DNA from: Dehalococcoidia bacterium
Lineage (GTDB): Bacteria > Chloroflexota > Dehalococcoidia > Lucifugimonadales > UBA6952
Assembly (NCBI GenBank): GCA_022450525.1
Contig: JAKUQA010000010.1
Location: forward strand, 1-51,553
Direction: 5' to 3'
DNA: 51,553 nucleotides
The stretch's first letter is position 1; each line of letters opens with the position of its first letter. Below the pieces are notes generated by a model that saw only the letters and a program-made list of their open reading frames with translations, was not told the DNA's origin and searched no databases. The translations under genes were made by a program, and so were the position numbers. This document shows positions 28,332-37,806 of this stretch, piece after piece.

Positions 28332-28343
28332 AGTTTGCAAACT
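28332..28343. promoter_or_regulatory. 12-bp perfect palindrome, candidate operator
   Basis: AGTTTGCAAACT is a perfect palindrome in the citE-cofE intergenic region. It lies just downstream of the candidate minus-strand promoter, a position where a repressor could block transcription of the seven-gene operon. No regulator is identified. Confidence 0.35.
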
Positions 28344-28359
28344 CAAAAAAGGTTTTAGG

Positions 28360-28368
28360 AGTATAACA
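28360..28368 (-). promoter_or_regulatory. Candidate extended -10 for the citE-folB-cof operon
   Basis: Read on the minus strand, TGT then TATACT (TATACT at 28365-28360) is an extended -10 element. The -35 region is poor. Initiation would fall near 28353, about 50 nt before the GTG of the CitE-like gene. Confidence 0.4.
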
Positions 28369-28403
28369 TATATATCGAAACTTAAATATAATTTGTATTT
28401 AAT

Positions 28404-28417
28404 TATAATGATATAAT
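28404..28417 (+). promoter_or_regulatory. Two TATAAT boxes upstream of cofE
   Basis: TATAAT occurs at 28404-28409 and again at 28412-28417, in a long AT-rich segment. Neither has a good -35 at normal spacing. They would serve cofE, whose ATG is at 28452. Confidence 0.3.
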
Positions 28418-28451
28418 AATTGCCTCAACACTATTTAGATTGGAGATTAGA

Positions 28452-29204
28452 ATGAAATCCATAAGTATTATTGGTATCGAAGGAATACCCGAAATACAAC
28501 CAGGAGATGATTTATCAAAATTAATTACAGAAGCCTGTGAAAAAGAAGATATATTTATTGAAAATGGAGATATTCTTACAATAACTCAAAAAATCGTATC
28601 AAAGTCAGAATCTTGTTTAGTAGATTTAGACACTATTAATCCTTCAAATCTTGCAAAAACATGGGCACAGCAATGGGATAGAGATCCACGTTTGATTGAA
28701 TTGGTTTTTCAGAAAAGTAAAAGGATTTCTAAAATGGAAAATGGCGTTTTACTTACTGAAACAGAACATGGATTTTATTGTATTAATGCCGGTATTGATT
28801 TATCAAATGTTGCTGGTGACAACATGGCGACGTATTTACCTTTAGATTCTGACCAATCTGCATTTAATATTCGTACTTCTATAAAAAAAACATTAGGGGT
28901 TAATATCGCAGTAATTATTACAGATACTTGGGGTAGGCCATGGAGAGTTGGTGTTACTAATGTTGCAATTGGTATATCTGGAATGTCTGCTTTTCAAGAC
29001 TATAGAGGATTAAATGATGCAAACGGAATGGATCTAAAAGCTTCTATAATTGCTGTAGTTGATGAATTAGCCGCAGCTTCTGAATTGGTAATGAATAAAT
29101 TAGATAATATTCCTGTTGCTTTGATTAAAGGATATACGTATGTTCCTTATGAAGGATCTATAAATGAGTTAATTCGACCGCCAGAGCAAGATTTATTTAG
29201 ATAA
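28452..29204 (+). CDS. cofE: F420-0:gamma-glutamyl ligase
   Basis: CofE adds gamma-linked glutamates to F420-0. The 250-residue protein carries ISIIGIEGIPEIQPGDDL at its start and ITDTWGRPWRVGVTNVAIG, both typical of CofE and of the FbiB N-terminal half; no nitroreductase-like C-terminal domain is attached. The open frame starts at TTG 28440, but ATG 28452 has GGAG 6 nt upstream. It runs divergently from the cof operon across a 149-nt shared region. Confidence 0.92.
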   Translation: MKSISIIGIEGIPEIQPGDDLSKLITEACEKEDIFIENGDILTITQKIVSKSESCLVDLDTINPSNLAKTWAQQWDRDPRLIELVFQKSKRISKMENGVLLTETEHGFYCINAGIDLSNVAGDNMATYLPLDSDQSAFNIRTSIKKTLGVNIAVIITDTWGRPWRVGVTNVAIGISGMSAFQDYRGLNDANGMDLKASIIAVVDELAAASELVMNKLDNIPVALIKGYTYVPYEGSINELIRPPEQDLFR

Positions 29205-29286
29205 TCATACAATTATATGTTGTTCATGGTTTACATTGTCTGTATATTTTAACAATCTAAAGATATATTTATGTTAGGAATTAATT

Positions 29287-30483
29287 ATGAGTGATAAAAA
29301 ATACAATAGTTTTTTTGCTAATAATGTGCCTCAAAATTCTGTTCTAACCGAGCCACTTCCAAGACCAAAATACGATTTTGCTGTTGCATTTCCTGATCCT
29401 GACCATTTTCCTATTGGTGACTTACATGAATCCTTGGGAGAAGCATTGAAAGATCAAGGGCGAGATTTAGTTTTCTATCCCCACCCACAAGGTCTTCTGG
29501 AATTCCGAGAATTAGTTTGTAAAAAAATTAAAGATAATAGAGGCATTGATGTAGGTCCGCAAAATGTGATTATTACTGCGGGTTCTGGGCAGTCCATAAA
29601 TTTAATTACTCAATTATTTATTAATCCAGGTGACACAATTGTTTCAGAACAGTTTACATATACTGGAGCTTTAAGAGTTTTTGAAAGATTTGGAGCCAAA
29701 ATGGCTGGGGTAGAGATGGATGAAGAGGGCATGATTCCAGAATTCTTAGAGAACAAATTAATTGAGTTAAAGAATAGCGGGGTTACACCTAAATTTATAT
29801 ACACAATTCCAACTTTTCAAAATCCTGTAGGCACAGATATGAGTTTTGATAGAAAAAAAGAGATATTAGCAATATCACAAAAATATCAAATACCTTTATT
29901 TGAAGATGACTGTTATGCGGATTTAAGGTTTGAAGGTGAAAATTCTCCAGCAATAGCCTCATTAAATGGTCAAGACAATGTGGTGTATTCAGGTTCGTTT
30001 TCTAAAATATTAGCACCTGGATTAAGGCTTGGATGGATTGTGGCACCAGATACATTTTTGCCATATCTTATGGCTGTAAACCCTGGTACACCTCCTAGTC
30101 AGTTTACTATACTATCAGCATTGTATTTTTTGAAAAAAAATATGGAAGAACATGTAGCCAATCTATGTAATATGTTCAGAGGAAAACGTGATTGTATGCT
30201 AGGTGCTATAGGTGAATCTATGGGCTCTGAAGTAGAAATAATTGCACCAAAGGGTGGATTGTATTTATGGCTGAAATTTCCAGACGACATAGATTTGGAA
30301 CCAATATTGCCAATAGCTCGTGAAAAAGGCGTAATTTTTGGTTTAGGAAATACTTTTTCTACAGGCAAGAAAGCAAATAATTATATACGTTTATGTTATG
30401 GATATCATAATTTAGAAGATACAGTTTCAGGGATTGAGTTATTGGCAAACGTTTTTAGAGAACAAGGATTGTTAAAATCGTAA
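29287..30483 (+). CDS. PLP-dependent fold-type I aminotransferase
   Basis: This 398-residue enzyme resembles the 2-aminoadipate/LysN and aromatic aminotransferases (MocR-like catalytic domain without DNA-binding part). Motifs seen are FYPHPQGLLEFRELV near the N-terminus, YTIPTFQNPVG, EDDCYADLRF, and the PLP lysine in SGSFSKILAPGLRLGW. Substrate is not clear. The gene is preceded by AGGA and follows cofE after 82 nt, in which I saw no clear promoter. Confidence 0.86.
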   Translation: MSDKKYNSFFANNVPQNSVLTEPLPRPKYDFAVAFPDPDHFPIGDLHESLGEALKDQGRDLVFYPHPQGLLEFRELVCKKIKDNRGIDVGPQNVIITAGSGQSINLITQLFINPGDTIVSEQFTYTGALRVFERFGAKMAGVEMDEEGMIPEFLENKLIELKNSGVTPKFIYTIPTFQNPVGTDMSFDRKKEILAISQKYQIPLFEDDCYADLRFEGENSPAIASLNGQDNVVYSGSFSKILAPGLRLGWIVAPDTFLPYLMAVNPGTPPSQFTILSALYFLKKNMEEHVANLCNMFRGKRDCMLGAIGESMGSEVEIIAPKGGLYLWLKFPDDIDLEPILPIAREKGVIFGLGNTFSTGKKANNYIRLCYGYHNLEDTVSGIELLANVFREQGLLKS

Positions 30484-30484
30484 T

Positions 30485-30513
30485 TTGAAATTTATTATTC
30501 AATATGTTAAAGT
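30485..30513 (+). promoter_or_regulatory. Promoter of the 5S rRNA gene
   Basis: TTGAAA (30485-30490), a 17-nt spacer and TGT-TAAAGT (TAAAGT 30508-30513, extended -10) predict initiation near 30520, at the start of the 5S gene. The -35 begins 2 nt after the aminotransferase stop. Confidence 0.5.
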
Positions 30514-30517
30514 ATTC

Positions 30518-30637
30518 TTTCTGGTGGTTTGAGCGGGACGGAACCACCCGTTACCATCCCGAACACGGAAGTGAAACATCCCAGCACTGACGATACTGTG
30601 CTCGCAAGGGTATGGGAAAATAGGTCACTGCCAGTAT
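30518..30637 (+). rRNA. rrf: 5S ribosomal RNA
   Basis: The segment shows the 5S landmarks: CTGGTGG near the 5' end pairing partly with CACTGCCAG at the 3' end, the conserved CCCGTTACCATCCCGAACACGGAAGT block, and the loop sequence near CTCGCAAGGGTATGGG. The ends are placed approximately, from the closing helix. No 16S or 23S gene lies on either side. A promoter and a strong terminator flank it. Confidence 0.9.
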
Positions 30638-30643
30638 AAAAAT

Positions 30644-30675
30644 AAGTTCTTGGACAACCAAGAACTTTTTTTTTT
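30644..30675 (+). terminator. Intrinsic terminator after 5S rRNA
   Basis: AAGTTCTTGG and CCAAGAACTT form a perfect 10-bp stem with loop ACAA, followed by a run of T residues (10 in all, two of them in the stem). It is the strongest terminator in the window. Confidence 0.92.
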
Positions 30676-30753
30676 GAAAATATGATAGTATGTAATCAGT
30701 TGTTATGAATAGATTGCATTATAAGTGGAAATTAGCTAGTTAATTATATAGGC

Positions 30754-30782
30754 TTTACCATTGTTGTAATCTTCATTATAAT
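30754..30782 (+). promoter_or_regulatory. Promoter of rpsA
   Basis: TTTACC (30754-30759), 17 nt, TATAAT (30777-30782). Initiation near 30789 gives a leader of about 48 nt before the TTG start of rpsA. Confidence 0.55.
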
Positions 30783-30836
30783 CTACAGAATTATTTTTAC
30801 TTTATAAAAACATTATATATATAGGAGGAAGTCTAA

Positions 30837-32162
30837 TTGGCTTCAAAATTTGAAACTTTAACAGATTTAGCTGAAACCCCTATGGGTAAATTACTTACAG
30901 AAGTCGAATTCCCTAAACCTTTGCGTCGAGGAGATGTACTTGAGGTTGAAATTGTAAAGATTGATCCAGAAGGGTTTTTAGTTGATTCAGGTCACAAATC
31001 TGATGCATTAGTTCCCCTACGTGAAACTCGAAGTATGACTACTGATGAAGTAGCTGAAATAAAAGTTGGTGATAAGTTAGATGTTTTTGTTGTTAGACCA
31101 GATTCAGGCGACCAGTTGCCCATGCTTTCTTTTGATAGGGCTCGAGCAGAACATGGTTGGATAACTTTAAAAAAAGAATCTGAACTAGGGAATGTCGTAT
31201 CAGGCGTTATAAAAAGCTTTAATAAAGGTGGAGCCGTCGTTGAAGTTGAAGGAGTACAAGGATTTGTTCCTGTATCACAACTTTTAACTCCTTTTCAAAT
31301 GGACACCACTGAATCCTCCAGTGTTAATAATGATGAATCGAGAATTGGTCAATCAATAAATATGAAAATAATGACATTGGATAGAAATCAGAAGACTCTT
31401 ATCTTGTCTGAACGACAATCAATTCAAGAAAAACAAAAACTTGACCTAGATAAATTATTAGAAGAAATGAAAGAAGGAGATATTCGTGATGGAAAAGTTA
31501 CGGGTATATCCAACTTTGGTGCTTTTGTAGATTGTGGTGGTGTAACTGGTTTGATTCATATCTCGGAGATGTCATGGGATCAAGTAGATTCCCCTGGAGC
31601 AATTTTAAAAGCAGGCCAAGATGTCAAAGTGTATGTGTTAAAAGTTGACTTGGAAACTAAAAAAGTTGCATTTAGTCTTAGGCGTTTAGAGGCTGAACCT
31701 TGGTCTACGGTTGGAGACAAGTATGCGGTAGACCAAATAGTCAATGGGGTTGTAACAAAACTAGCTGACTATGGAGCATTTGTAAGAATAGATCGATCGA
31801 TATATGGCTTATTACATATATCAGAAATAACTGAGGAAACAATTCAACATCCTAAGGAAATTTTATCTGAAAACCAAGAATTAGAACTAAAAATAATTAG
31901 TTTAGAACCTGAGAAGAGAAGATTAGGTTTAAGTCTTAAACAAATTAATCAAGAAAATAGTGAAAATATGGTTGAACCAAATGAAGATGTTCAGGATAAT
32001 GAAGTAAGTGATGAAATTGTTTCTTCCACTGAATTAGAGGTTGATGCTGATAGTAATGTTGATGAAGTTATTTCGTCTGATTTAACTGAGGACTCAAATA
32101 ATGAAGAATCCGTTGATGAAGAGACTGGAGAAGAAACTGAAGAGAACGAAGATTCTATTTAG
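30837..32162 (+). CDS. rpsA: Ribosomal protein S1 homologue with four S1 domains
   Basis: The 441-residue protein has four S1 RNA-binding repeats at roughly residues 30-105, 117-190, 210-285 and 298-370, for example GKVTGISNFGAFVDCGGVTGLIHISEMSW. The last 65 residues are strongly acidic (Asp, Glu, Ser, Asn) and probably disordered. S1 delivers mRNA to the ribosome. The start is TTG, 5 nt after a strong AGGAGGAAG. The four-domain form is typical of Gram-positive and other non-proteobacterial groups. Confidence 0.88.
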   Translation: MASKFETLTDLAETPMGKLLTEVEFPKPLRRGDVLEVEIVKIDPEGFLVDSGHKSDALVPLRETRSMTTDEVAEIKVGDKLDVFVVRPDSGDQLPMLSFDRARAEHGWITLKKESELGNVVSGVIKSFNKGGAVVEVEGVQGFVPVSQLLTPFQMDTTESSSVNNDESRIGQSINMKIMTLDRNQKTLILSERQSIQEKQKLDLDKLLEEMKEGDIRDGKVTGISNFGAFVDCGGVTGLIHISEMSWDQVDSPGAILKAGQDVKVYVLKVDLETKKVAFSLRRLEAEPWSTVGDKYAVDQIVNGVVTKLADYGAFVRIDRSIYGLLHISEITEETIQHPKEILSENQELELKIISLEPEKRRLGLSLKQINQENSENMVEPNEDVQDNEVSDEIVSSTELEVDADSNVDEVISSDLTEDSNNEESVDEETGEETEENEDSI

Positions 32163-32188
32163 TATTTTTAGTAGTAAGGACTAGTATT

Positions 32189-34678
32189 ATGTCGAGTAGA
32201 TTTGAAAAGTTTTCAGAAAAGGCTAGAAAAGTTTTATCTTTAGCTCAAGAAGAAGCACAACGATTTAACCATAATTACATTGGAACAGAACATATACTCC
32301 TTGGGTTAGTTAAAGAATCTGATGGTGCAGCTGCTAGAATATTAATTAGTTTGTCTCTTGAACTTAATAAGGTCCGATCTGCTGTTGAATTTATCATTGG
32401 AAGAGGAGAACGAAGACCTTCTCCTGGGGAAATAGGATTAACTCCTAGAGCTAAAAAAGTTATTGAATTAGCAGTTGATGAAGCTCGAAGACTTAACCAA
32501 CAGTTCATTGGTACTGAACATTTGTTAATTGGAATTATGAGAGAAGGCGAAGGAGTAGCTTCAGGTGTCTTGGAAAGTCTTGGTTTAAACCTAGACAAGA
32601 TACGCTCAGAAGCAACAAGAATTAGTTCACAAACAGGATATACTCCCACTTCAAGTAGTTCAAAGACACCAAGTAAAACTCCTACCCTTGATCAACTTGG
32701 GATTGATTTAACCAAATTAGCGAGAGACGAAAAACTTGACCCAGTTGTAGGTAGAAGTCAAGAAATAGATAGGGTTATACAAATACTTAGTAGAAGAACA
32801 AAGAATAACCCTGTACTTATTGGAGAACCTGGTGTTGGTAAAACAGCAATTGTTGAAGCTTTGGCTCAAAAAATACTATCGGATGATGTACCTCAAGGTT
32901 TATCAAACAAACGACTAGTTGCACTAGATATGGGAATATTAGTTGCTGGTACAAAGTATCGTGGTGAATTTGAGGAAAGATTGAAAAAAGTAATCGAAGA
33001 ACTTAAATCATCAGGGAATTGTATTTTGTTTATTGATGAAATGCATACTATGGTTGGTGCTGGAGCAGCAGAAGGAGCTGTTGATGCTGCCAATATACTT
33101 AAACCATCTCTAGCCAGAGGTGAATTACAGTGCATTGGTGCAACTACTGTAGATGATTATCGTAAATATGTTGAAAGGGATCCTGCTCTTGAAAGACGTT
33201 TTCAAACAGTTCAAGTGTTAGAACCTTCAGAAGAAGAATCTGTTGAAATTTTAAAGGGTATTAAACCAAAATATGAAGAACACCATGGTTTAATTATATC
33301 TAATGAGGCACTTAGTACAGCTGTAGAACTAGCTTCCCGTTATATATCAGACAGATTTATGCCAGATAAAGCTATTGATTTAATAGATGAAGCTGCTAGT
33401 AAAGTAAAAATTAGACAAACCACAATGCCACTATCTGCTAAGGAAGTCGGTACTGTTCTAGATAAAGTTAGAAGAGATAAAGACGAAGCTTTAGCACAAC
33501 AACAGTATGAATATGCTGCAGAACTTCATGAAAGAGAGCAATCCTTAAGAGATAAAATTGATAATTTCCCAGCAGAAATTTCTGATAATACAGATGTATT
33601 AGTAGATCAAGAAAGTGACTTACCTGTTGTGACTTCTGAGGATGTAGCTGAGGTAACAAGTATGTGGACTGGTATTCCAGTTACTAGACTTGCTACTGAA
33701 GAATTAGAAAAACTATTACAGATGGAAACAGTTTTACATGATAAAGTTATTGGTCAAGATGAAGCTGTTGAGCAAGTCTCTAAGGCAGTTAGAAGGGCAA
33801 GGGCAGGCTTCAAAGACCCTAAAAGACCTATTGGCAATTTTCTCTTTCTCGGTCCTACTGGTGTAGGTAAAACTTATTTAGTCAGAGCACTTTCGGAATT
33901 TATGTTCGGAAGTGAGGATAGTGTTGTCAGGCTCGATATGTCTGAATTTATGGAGCGACATGCTGTAGCACGTTTGGTAGGTGCGCCTCCAGGATATGTA
34001 GGTTATGAAGAAGGCGGACAATTAACAGAAATAGTCAGACGTAAGAGTTATTCTGCAATACTATTAGATGAAATTGAAAAAGCGCATCCAGATGTGTTTA
34101 ATATTCTACTCCAAATTTTTGATGATGGGCACCTGACAGATGCTAAGGGACGCAAGGTGGATTTCAGAAATACAATTATTGTGATGACAAGTAACATAGG
34201 TTCAGATTTAATACGTCAAGAAAGATTTATGGGATTTAATTTGAAATCTGAAGAAGGTAATACTGTTGATCAAAAATATTCACGAATGAAAGATAAGGTC
34301 TTGGATGAGGTAAAGAATTTCTTTAGACCCGAATTTTTGAATCGTTTAGACGGAACAGTAGTATTTCATCCTTTATCAAAAGATCATATCATAAATATTG
34401 TTGAATTAATGTTGGCAGAAGTTTCTCAACAGTTATTGAACAAAGGAATATCTATTGAATTTTCTAGCTCAGCCAAAGAATTATTAGCAGACAAAGGGTT
34501 CGATCCAATTTTTGGTGCAAGGCCTTTAAGGCGGGAAATACAAGATCGTATCGAAGACAAACTTTCCGAAGAATTTTTATCTGGAAAGTTTGGCCCAGGA
34601 GATACAATTAAAGCTGACGTCGAAGATGACGATATAGTTTTAACTGTTGTAAGTTCTGTTGCTAAAATTGAAACATAG
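32189..34678 (+). CDS. clpC: ClpC ATPase of the Clp protease
   Basis: The 829-residue unfoldase has two Clp-N repeats (residues 3-145), a first AAA+ module with GEPGVGKTA near residue 211, a UVR-type coiled segment near residues 430-455, and a second module with GPTGVGKT near residue 555. A RFMGF tripeptide-like loop occupies the place where ClpC binds ClpP. It delivers damaged or regulated proteins to ClpP. No ctsR or mcsAB lies upstream, unlike in Bacillus; the radA neighbour is the same. Confidence 0.95.
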   Translation: MSSRFEKFSEKARKVLSLAQEEAQRFNHNYIGTEHILLGLVKESDGAAARILISLSLELNKVRSAVEFIIGRGERRPSPGEIGLTPRAKKVIELAVDEARRLNQQFIGTEHLLIGIMREGEGVASGVLESLGLNLDKIRSEATRISSQTGYTPTSSSSKTPSKTPTLDQLGIDLTKLARDEKLDPVVGRSQEIDRVIQILSRRTKNNPVLIGEPGVGKTAIVEALAQKILSDDVPQGLSNKRLVALDMGILVAGTKYRGEFEERLKKVIEELKSSGNCILFIDEMHTMVGAGAAEGAVDAANILKPSLARGELQCIGATTVDDYRKYVERDPALERRFQTVQVLEPSEEESVEILKGIKPKYEEHHGLIISNEALSTAVELASRYISDRFMPDKAIDLIDEAASKVKIRQTTMPLSAKEVGTVLDKVRRDKDEALAQQQYEYAAELHEREQSLRDKIDNFPAEISDNTDVLVDQESDLPVVTSEDVAEVTSMWTGIPVTRLATEELEKLLQMETVLHDKVIGQDEAVEQVSKAVRRARAGFKDPKRPIGNFLFLGPTGVGKTYLVRALSEFMFGSEDSVVRLDMSEFMERHAVARLVGAPPGYVGYEEGGQLTEIVRRKSYSAILLDEIEKAHPDVFNILLQIFDDGHLTDAKGRKVDFRNTIIVMTSNIGSDLIRQERFMGFNLKSEEGNTVDQKYSRMKDKVLDEVKNFFRPEFLNRLDGTVVFHPLSKDHIINIVELMLAEVSQQLLNKGISIEFSSSAKELLADKGFDPIFGARPLRREIQDRIEDKLSEEFLSGKFGPGDTIKADVEDDDIVLTVVSSVAKIET

Positions 34679-34717
34679 ATATTAGTTTTATTAACAGTTT
34701 AATATATACTGATTGTT

Positions 34718-36097
34718 ATGGTTTCCAGAAAGTCACAAAGAACAGAATATGTATGTGAAAACTGTGATGCGACTTTCCCTAAATGGCAAGGTGAATGCTA
34801 TCACTGTGGAACTTGGAATTCCCTAATAGCACGGAATCTCAACACTTCTAAATCTAATTCAAAACACCGTTGGGTAAAAGAAGACATAGAAGAAGCTCAA
34901 TTACTTTCTGGCATTCAATTTGACGATGCAAAAAACAGAATGACTACTGGGTTTTTAGAATTAGATCAAATTTTAGGTGGAGGTATTGTAGACGGGTCCA
35001 GTATACTTTTATTTGGTGATCCTGGAATAGGAAAATCAACCTTGCTCTTACAAATCGCATCTCATGTTTCTAGTAATAACAGTCCAGTTTTATATGTTTC
35101 TGGAGAAGAATCCGCCAACCAAATAAGAGCTCGTTCTGAGCGCTTAAAATCTTCTAGAGAATCTTTATATTATATTGGTTCGACAAATATTATGACTATT
35201 ATAGAAAATATCGAAAAAGTTGAACCAGCGTTGGTCATTATAGATTCTATTCAAACAATGTTTACTGACGAAATTGATTCCCCAATAGGAACTGTCGGTC
35301 AGGTTCGGGAAACTGCTAGGCAAATAATGATTTATTGTAAGAATAAAAAAATTCCTGTTTTTCTAACTGGCCATGTTACAAAAGAGGGTTCAGTTGCAGG
35401 TCCTAGAGTTCTAGAACATATGGTCGACGTAGTATTACATTTTGAAGGAAATTCAGATAATGGCTATAGAATTATAAGAGGTATTAAAAACCGATTTGGT
35501 TCTACGAACGAAATAGGGATATTTGAAATGATGGATATTGGGATCCGGCAAGTTGATAATCCCTCATCTTTTTTTATTCATGATTATAATAGTGATTTGC
35601 CAGGCTCCGTACCCGTCGTTACTGTTGAAGGGACACGACCAATTATAATTGAGATTCAAGCATTAACATCATATAGTGTGTTTCCCCAACCTCGAAGAAC
35701 TGCTACCGGTATTGATTTTAATAGAATGATTTTATTGTCGACTGTATTAAGTAGGCGAACAGGATTAAAGCTATCTGATCAAGATCTTATAGTTAATGTG
35801 ATTGGAGGAATTAAAGTCACAGAACCTGCTGCCGATTTAGGAATTGCATTGGCTATCGTTTCAAGTTTTAAAGATTTATCGCCTAAAGAATCAACAATAG
35901 TTATTGGTGAAATAGGATTAAGTGGAGAACTTAGACGCGTTCAAAATATAACTAAAAGAATTGACGAAGCACAAAAAATGGGGTTTTCAAAAGCTATAAT
36001 TCCAAATCTTCAATCAAAGGAAATTCAAAATTCTGAAATTAAAGTAATTGGTGTTAGTAATCTGAAAGAAGCAATTAATATTTATTTTTCTAATTGA
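34718..36097 (+). CDS. radA: DNA repair ATPase RadA
   Basis: The protein (459 residues) has an N-terminal zinc finger (Cys13, 16, 27, 30), a RecA-like ATPase with Walker A GDPGIGKST, the RadA signature KNRFGSTNE, and a C-terminal Lon-protease-like domain with an inactive site (from about residue 280). RadA promotes branch migration in recombination. The gene lies 39 nt after clpC, the same arrangement as in many Gram-positive bacteria. Confidence 0.94.
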   Translation: MVSRKSQRTEYVCENCDATFPKWQGECYHCGTWNSLIARNLNTSKSNSKHRWVKEDIEEAQLLSGIQFDDAKNRMTTGFLELDQILGGGIVDGSSILLFGDPGIGKSTLLLQIASHVSSNNSPVLYVSGEESANQIRARSERLKSSRESLYYIGSTNIMTIIENIEKVEPALVIIDSIQTMFTDEIDSPIGTVGQVRETARQIMIYCKNKKIPVFLTGHVTKEGSVAGPRVLEHMVDVVLHFEGNSDNGYRIIRGIKNRFGSTNEIGIFEMMDIGIRQVDNPSSFFIHDYNSDLPGSVPVVTVEGTRPIIIEIQALTSYSVFPQPRRTATGIDFNRMILLSTVLSRRTGLKLSDQDLIVNVIGGIKVTEPAADLGIALAIVSSFKDLSPKESTIVIGEIGLSGELRRVQNITKRIDEAQKMGFSKAIIPNLQSKEIQNSEIKVIGVSNLKEAINIYFSN

Positions 36098-36123
36098 GAA
36101 ATAAATGATATTTGAATAGCATC

Positions 36124-36152
36124 TTGACCGAAATTAATACTAAGTCTATACT
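36124..36152 (+). promoter_or_regulatory. Promoter of the tRNA-tuf operon
   Basis: TTGACC (36124-36129), 17 nt, TATACT (36147-36152). It is one of the best matches to the sigma-70 consensus in the window. Transcription would begin about 36159 and run into three tRNAs and tuf. Confidence 0.65.
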
Positions 36153-36163
36153 TATTCAGGGTA

Positions 36164-36203
36164 AAGCTAGATGATTCCTTATTGAATATAAACATCTTAG
36201 CTT
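36164..36203 (+). other. Hairpin in the leader of the tRNA-tuf transcript
   Basis: AAGCTA-GATG (36164-36173) pairs with CATC-T-TAGCTT (36193-36203), a 10-bp stem with one bulged T and a loop of about 19 nt. There is no T-run, so it is not a terminator; it may be a processing signal ahead of the first tRNA. Confidence 0.4.
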
Positions 36204-36240
36204 ATTTCTCGTTTGTTAAAAAAAGAGAAATTGGAGTTTT

Positions 36241-36316
36241 GCCCGAGTGGCGCAATGGCAGCGCAGCCGATTTGTAATCGGCAGGTTAGTGGGTTCGAGT
36301 CCCCTCTCGGGCTCCA
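36241..36316 (+). tRNA. tRNA-Thr (anticodon UGU), CCA encoded
   Basis: The acceptor stem GCCCGAG / CTCGGGC closes perfectly. The anticodon stem CCGA / TCGG encloses TTTGTAA, giving anticodon TGT (reads ACA and ACG). The T arm contains GTTCGAGTC. The discriminator is T and CCA is encoded at 36314-36316. Confidence 0.95.
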
Positions 36317-36380
36317 CATAATGAATAGGTGATGTGCCTTGGTGCTTGTAGGTAAGAATAGGATGGACCTAAATTAACAG

Positions 36381-36468
36381 GGACGGGTGGGTGAGTGGTT
36401 AATACCACCAGACTGTAAATCTGGCGCCCGGAAGGGCTACGCAGGTTCGAATCCTGCCCCGTCCACCA
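36381..36468 (+). tRNA. tRNA-Tyr (anticodon GUA), CCA encoded
   Basis: This is a class II tRNA of 88 nt with acceptor GGACGGG / CCCGTCC, anticodon GTA in CAGACTGTAAATCTG, and a long variable arm (CGCCCGGAAGGGCTACG). CCA is encoded at 36466-36468. The 64 nt between the first Thr gene and this one contain no other tRNA. Confidence 0.95.
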
Positions 36469-36486
36469 TAAAGTGGAAAAGGGGTT

Positions 36487-36561
36487 GCCCACATAGCTCA
36501 GTGGTAGAGCACGTTCTTGGTAAGAACGAGGTCATCGGTTCAAGTCCGATTGTGGGCTCCA
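36487..36561 (+). tRNA. tRNA-Thr (anticodon GGU), CCA encoded
   Basis: Acceptor GCCCACA pairs with TGTGGGC. The anticodon stem CGTTC / GAACG encloses TTGGTAA, giving GGT (reads ACC and ACU). CCA is encoded at 36559-36561. It starts 18 nt after tRNA-Tyr, so no Gly tRNA is present between them. Confidence 0.95.
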
Positions 36562-36611
36562 TATAAAAAATAGAAAAAGTTTATTTAGAAATAATGTAGG
36601 AGGATTTTAGA

Positions 36612-37799
36612 GTGGCTAAAGAAAAATTTGAAAGAAATAAGCCTCATCTTAATGTCGGAACCATTGGTCACGTTGACCATGGTAAAACAACATTAACTGC
36701 TGCTATTACAAGTGTACTAGCAAAACATAGTGACGGAACAGCATTTAGAGCATTTGATACAATTGATAATGCTCCAGAAGAGCGGGCTCGTGGTGTGACG
36801 ATAGCTATTTCACATATTGAATATGAAACAGAGAGTAGACACTATGCTCACGTTGATTGTCCTGGTCACGCTGACTATATCAAAAACATGATTACAGGCG
36901 CTGCTCAAATGGATGGAGGAATCCTAGTTGTAAGTGCACCAGATGGACCTATGCCTCAAACTAGAGAGCATATTCTCTTAGCTAGGCAAGTGGAAGTTCC
37001 AAAAATTGTTGTAGCATTAAATAAATGTGATGTTATGGACGATGAAGAATTATTAGAATTAGTAGAATTAGAGGTTAGAGAACTTCTTACAAGTTACGGT
37101 TTTCCTGGGGATGACATTCCTGTAGTTAGAGTTTCTGCTTTGTCAGCTCTAGATGGAGATGCTGACGCAGAACAAGGAATCCTTAATTTGATGCAGGCTG
37201 TTGATGATTACATTGATGTACCTGAACGACCAAAAGATCAACCATTTTTAATGCCAGTAGAAGACGTATTTGGTATCAAAGGAAGAGGTACTGTTGTCAC
37301 TGGAAGAGTTGAAAGAGGATTAGTTCATCCGAGTGATGAAATTGAAATTGTTGGTGTAGAAGACACAAAGAAAACTGTAGTTACTGGAGTTGAAATGTTT
37401 CATAAATTATTAGATGAAGCTGAACCTGGCGATGCAGTAGGGTGCTTGTTAAGAGGTGTCGATCGTGAAGACGTTGTTCGAGGCCAAGTATTGGCAGCAC
37501 CAGGATCGATACAACCTAAAACTGAATTTAATAGTGAGGTATATATTCTTAGTAAAGACGAAGGTGGAAGGCATACTCCTTTCTTTACTGGTTATAAGCC
37601 TCAATTCTATATTAGAACTACAGATGTTACCGGGGAATTAAACTTACCAGATGGTATGGAAATGGTTATGCCTGGTGATAATGTTAAAATGAGAATTAAA
37701 CTTATATATCCGATTGCTATGGAACCAGGCTTACGTTTTGCTATACGAGAAGGTGGCCGTACTGTAGGATCTGGAGTAATAACAGACATCATAGGATAG
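36612..37799 (+). CDS. tuf: Elongation factor Tu
   Basis: EF-Tu brings aminoacyl-tRNA to the ribosome. The 395-residue protein has G1 GHVDHGKT (residues 19-26), G3 DCPGHADY, G4 NKCD and G5 SALSAL, followed by the two beta-barrel domains ending SGVITDIIG. The start is GTG, 9 nt after TAGGAGGA. It follows three tRNA genes for Thr and Tyr, as in the E. coli tufB operon, and precedes rpmG by 7 nt. No second tuf is in the window. Confidence 0.98.
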   Translation: MAKEKFERNKPHLNVGTIGHVDHGKTTLTAAITSVLAKHSDGTAFRAFDTIDNAPEERARGVTIAISHIEYETESRHYAHVDCPGHADYIKNMITGAAQMDGGILVVSAPDGPMPQTREHILLARQVEVPKIVVALNKCDVMDDEELLELVELEVRELLTSYGFPGDDIPVVRVSALSALDGDADAEQGILNLMQAVDDYIDVPERPKDQPFLMPVEDVFGIKGRGTVVTGRVERGLVHPSDEIEIVGVEDTKKTVVTGVEMFHKLLDEAEPGDAVGCLLRGVDREDVVRGQVLAAPGSIQPKTEFNSEVYILSKDEGGRHTPFFTGYKPQFYIRTTDVTGELNLPDGMEMVMPGDNVKMRIKLIYPIAMEPGLRFAIREGGRTVGSGVITDIIG

Positions 37800-37806
37800 G
37801 TTAATC

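Noticed and set aside
32275..32649. 124-codon minus-strand frame inside clpC
   Set aside because: It lies opposite a strongly conserved coding region, has no ribosome-binding site, and its product shows no family pattern.
36317..36380. Possible fourth tRNA (Gly, as in E. coli) in the tRNA cluster
   Set aside because: The 64 nt between Thr(UGU) and Tyr are too short and cannot form an acceptor stem; the gap between Tyr and the second Thr is 18 nt.
36286..36492. 68-codon frame on the minus strand across the tRNA cluster (WTGQDSNLRSPSGRQIYSL type product)
   Set aside because: It is antisense to tRNA-Tyr and parts of both tRNA-Thr genes. Frames of this kind are a well-known false protein family made from tRNA genes.
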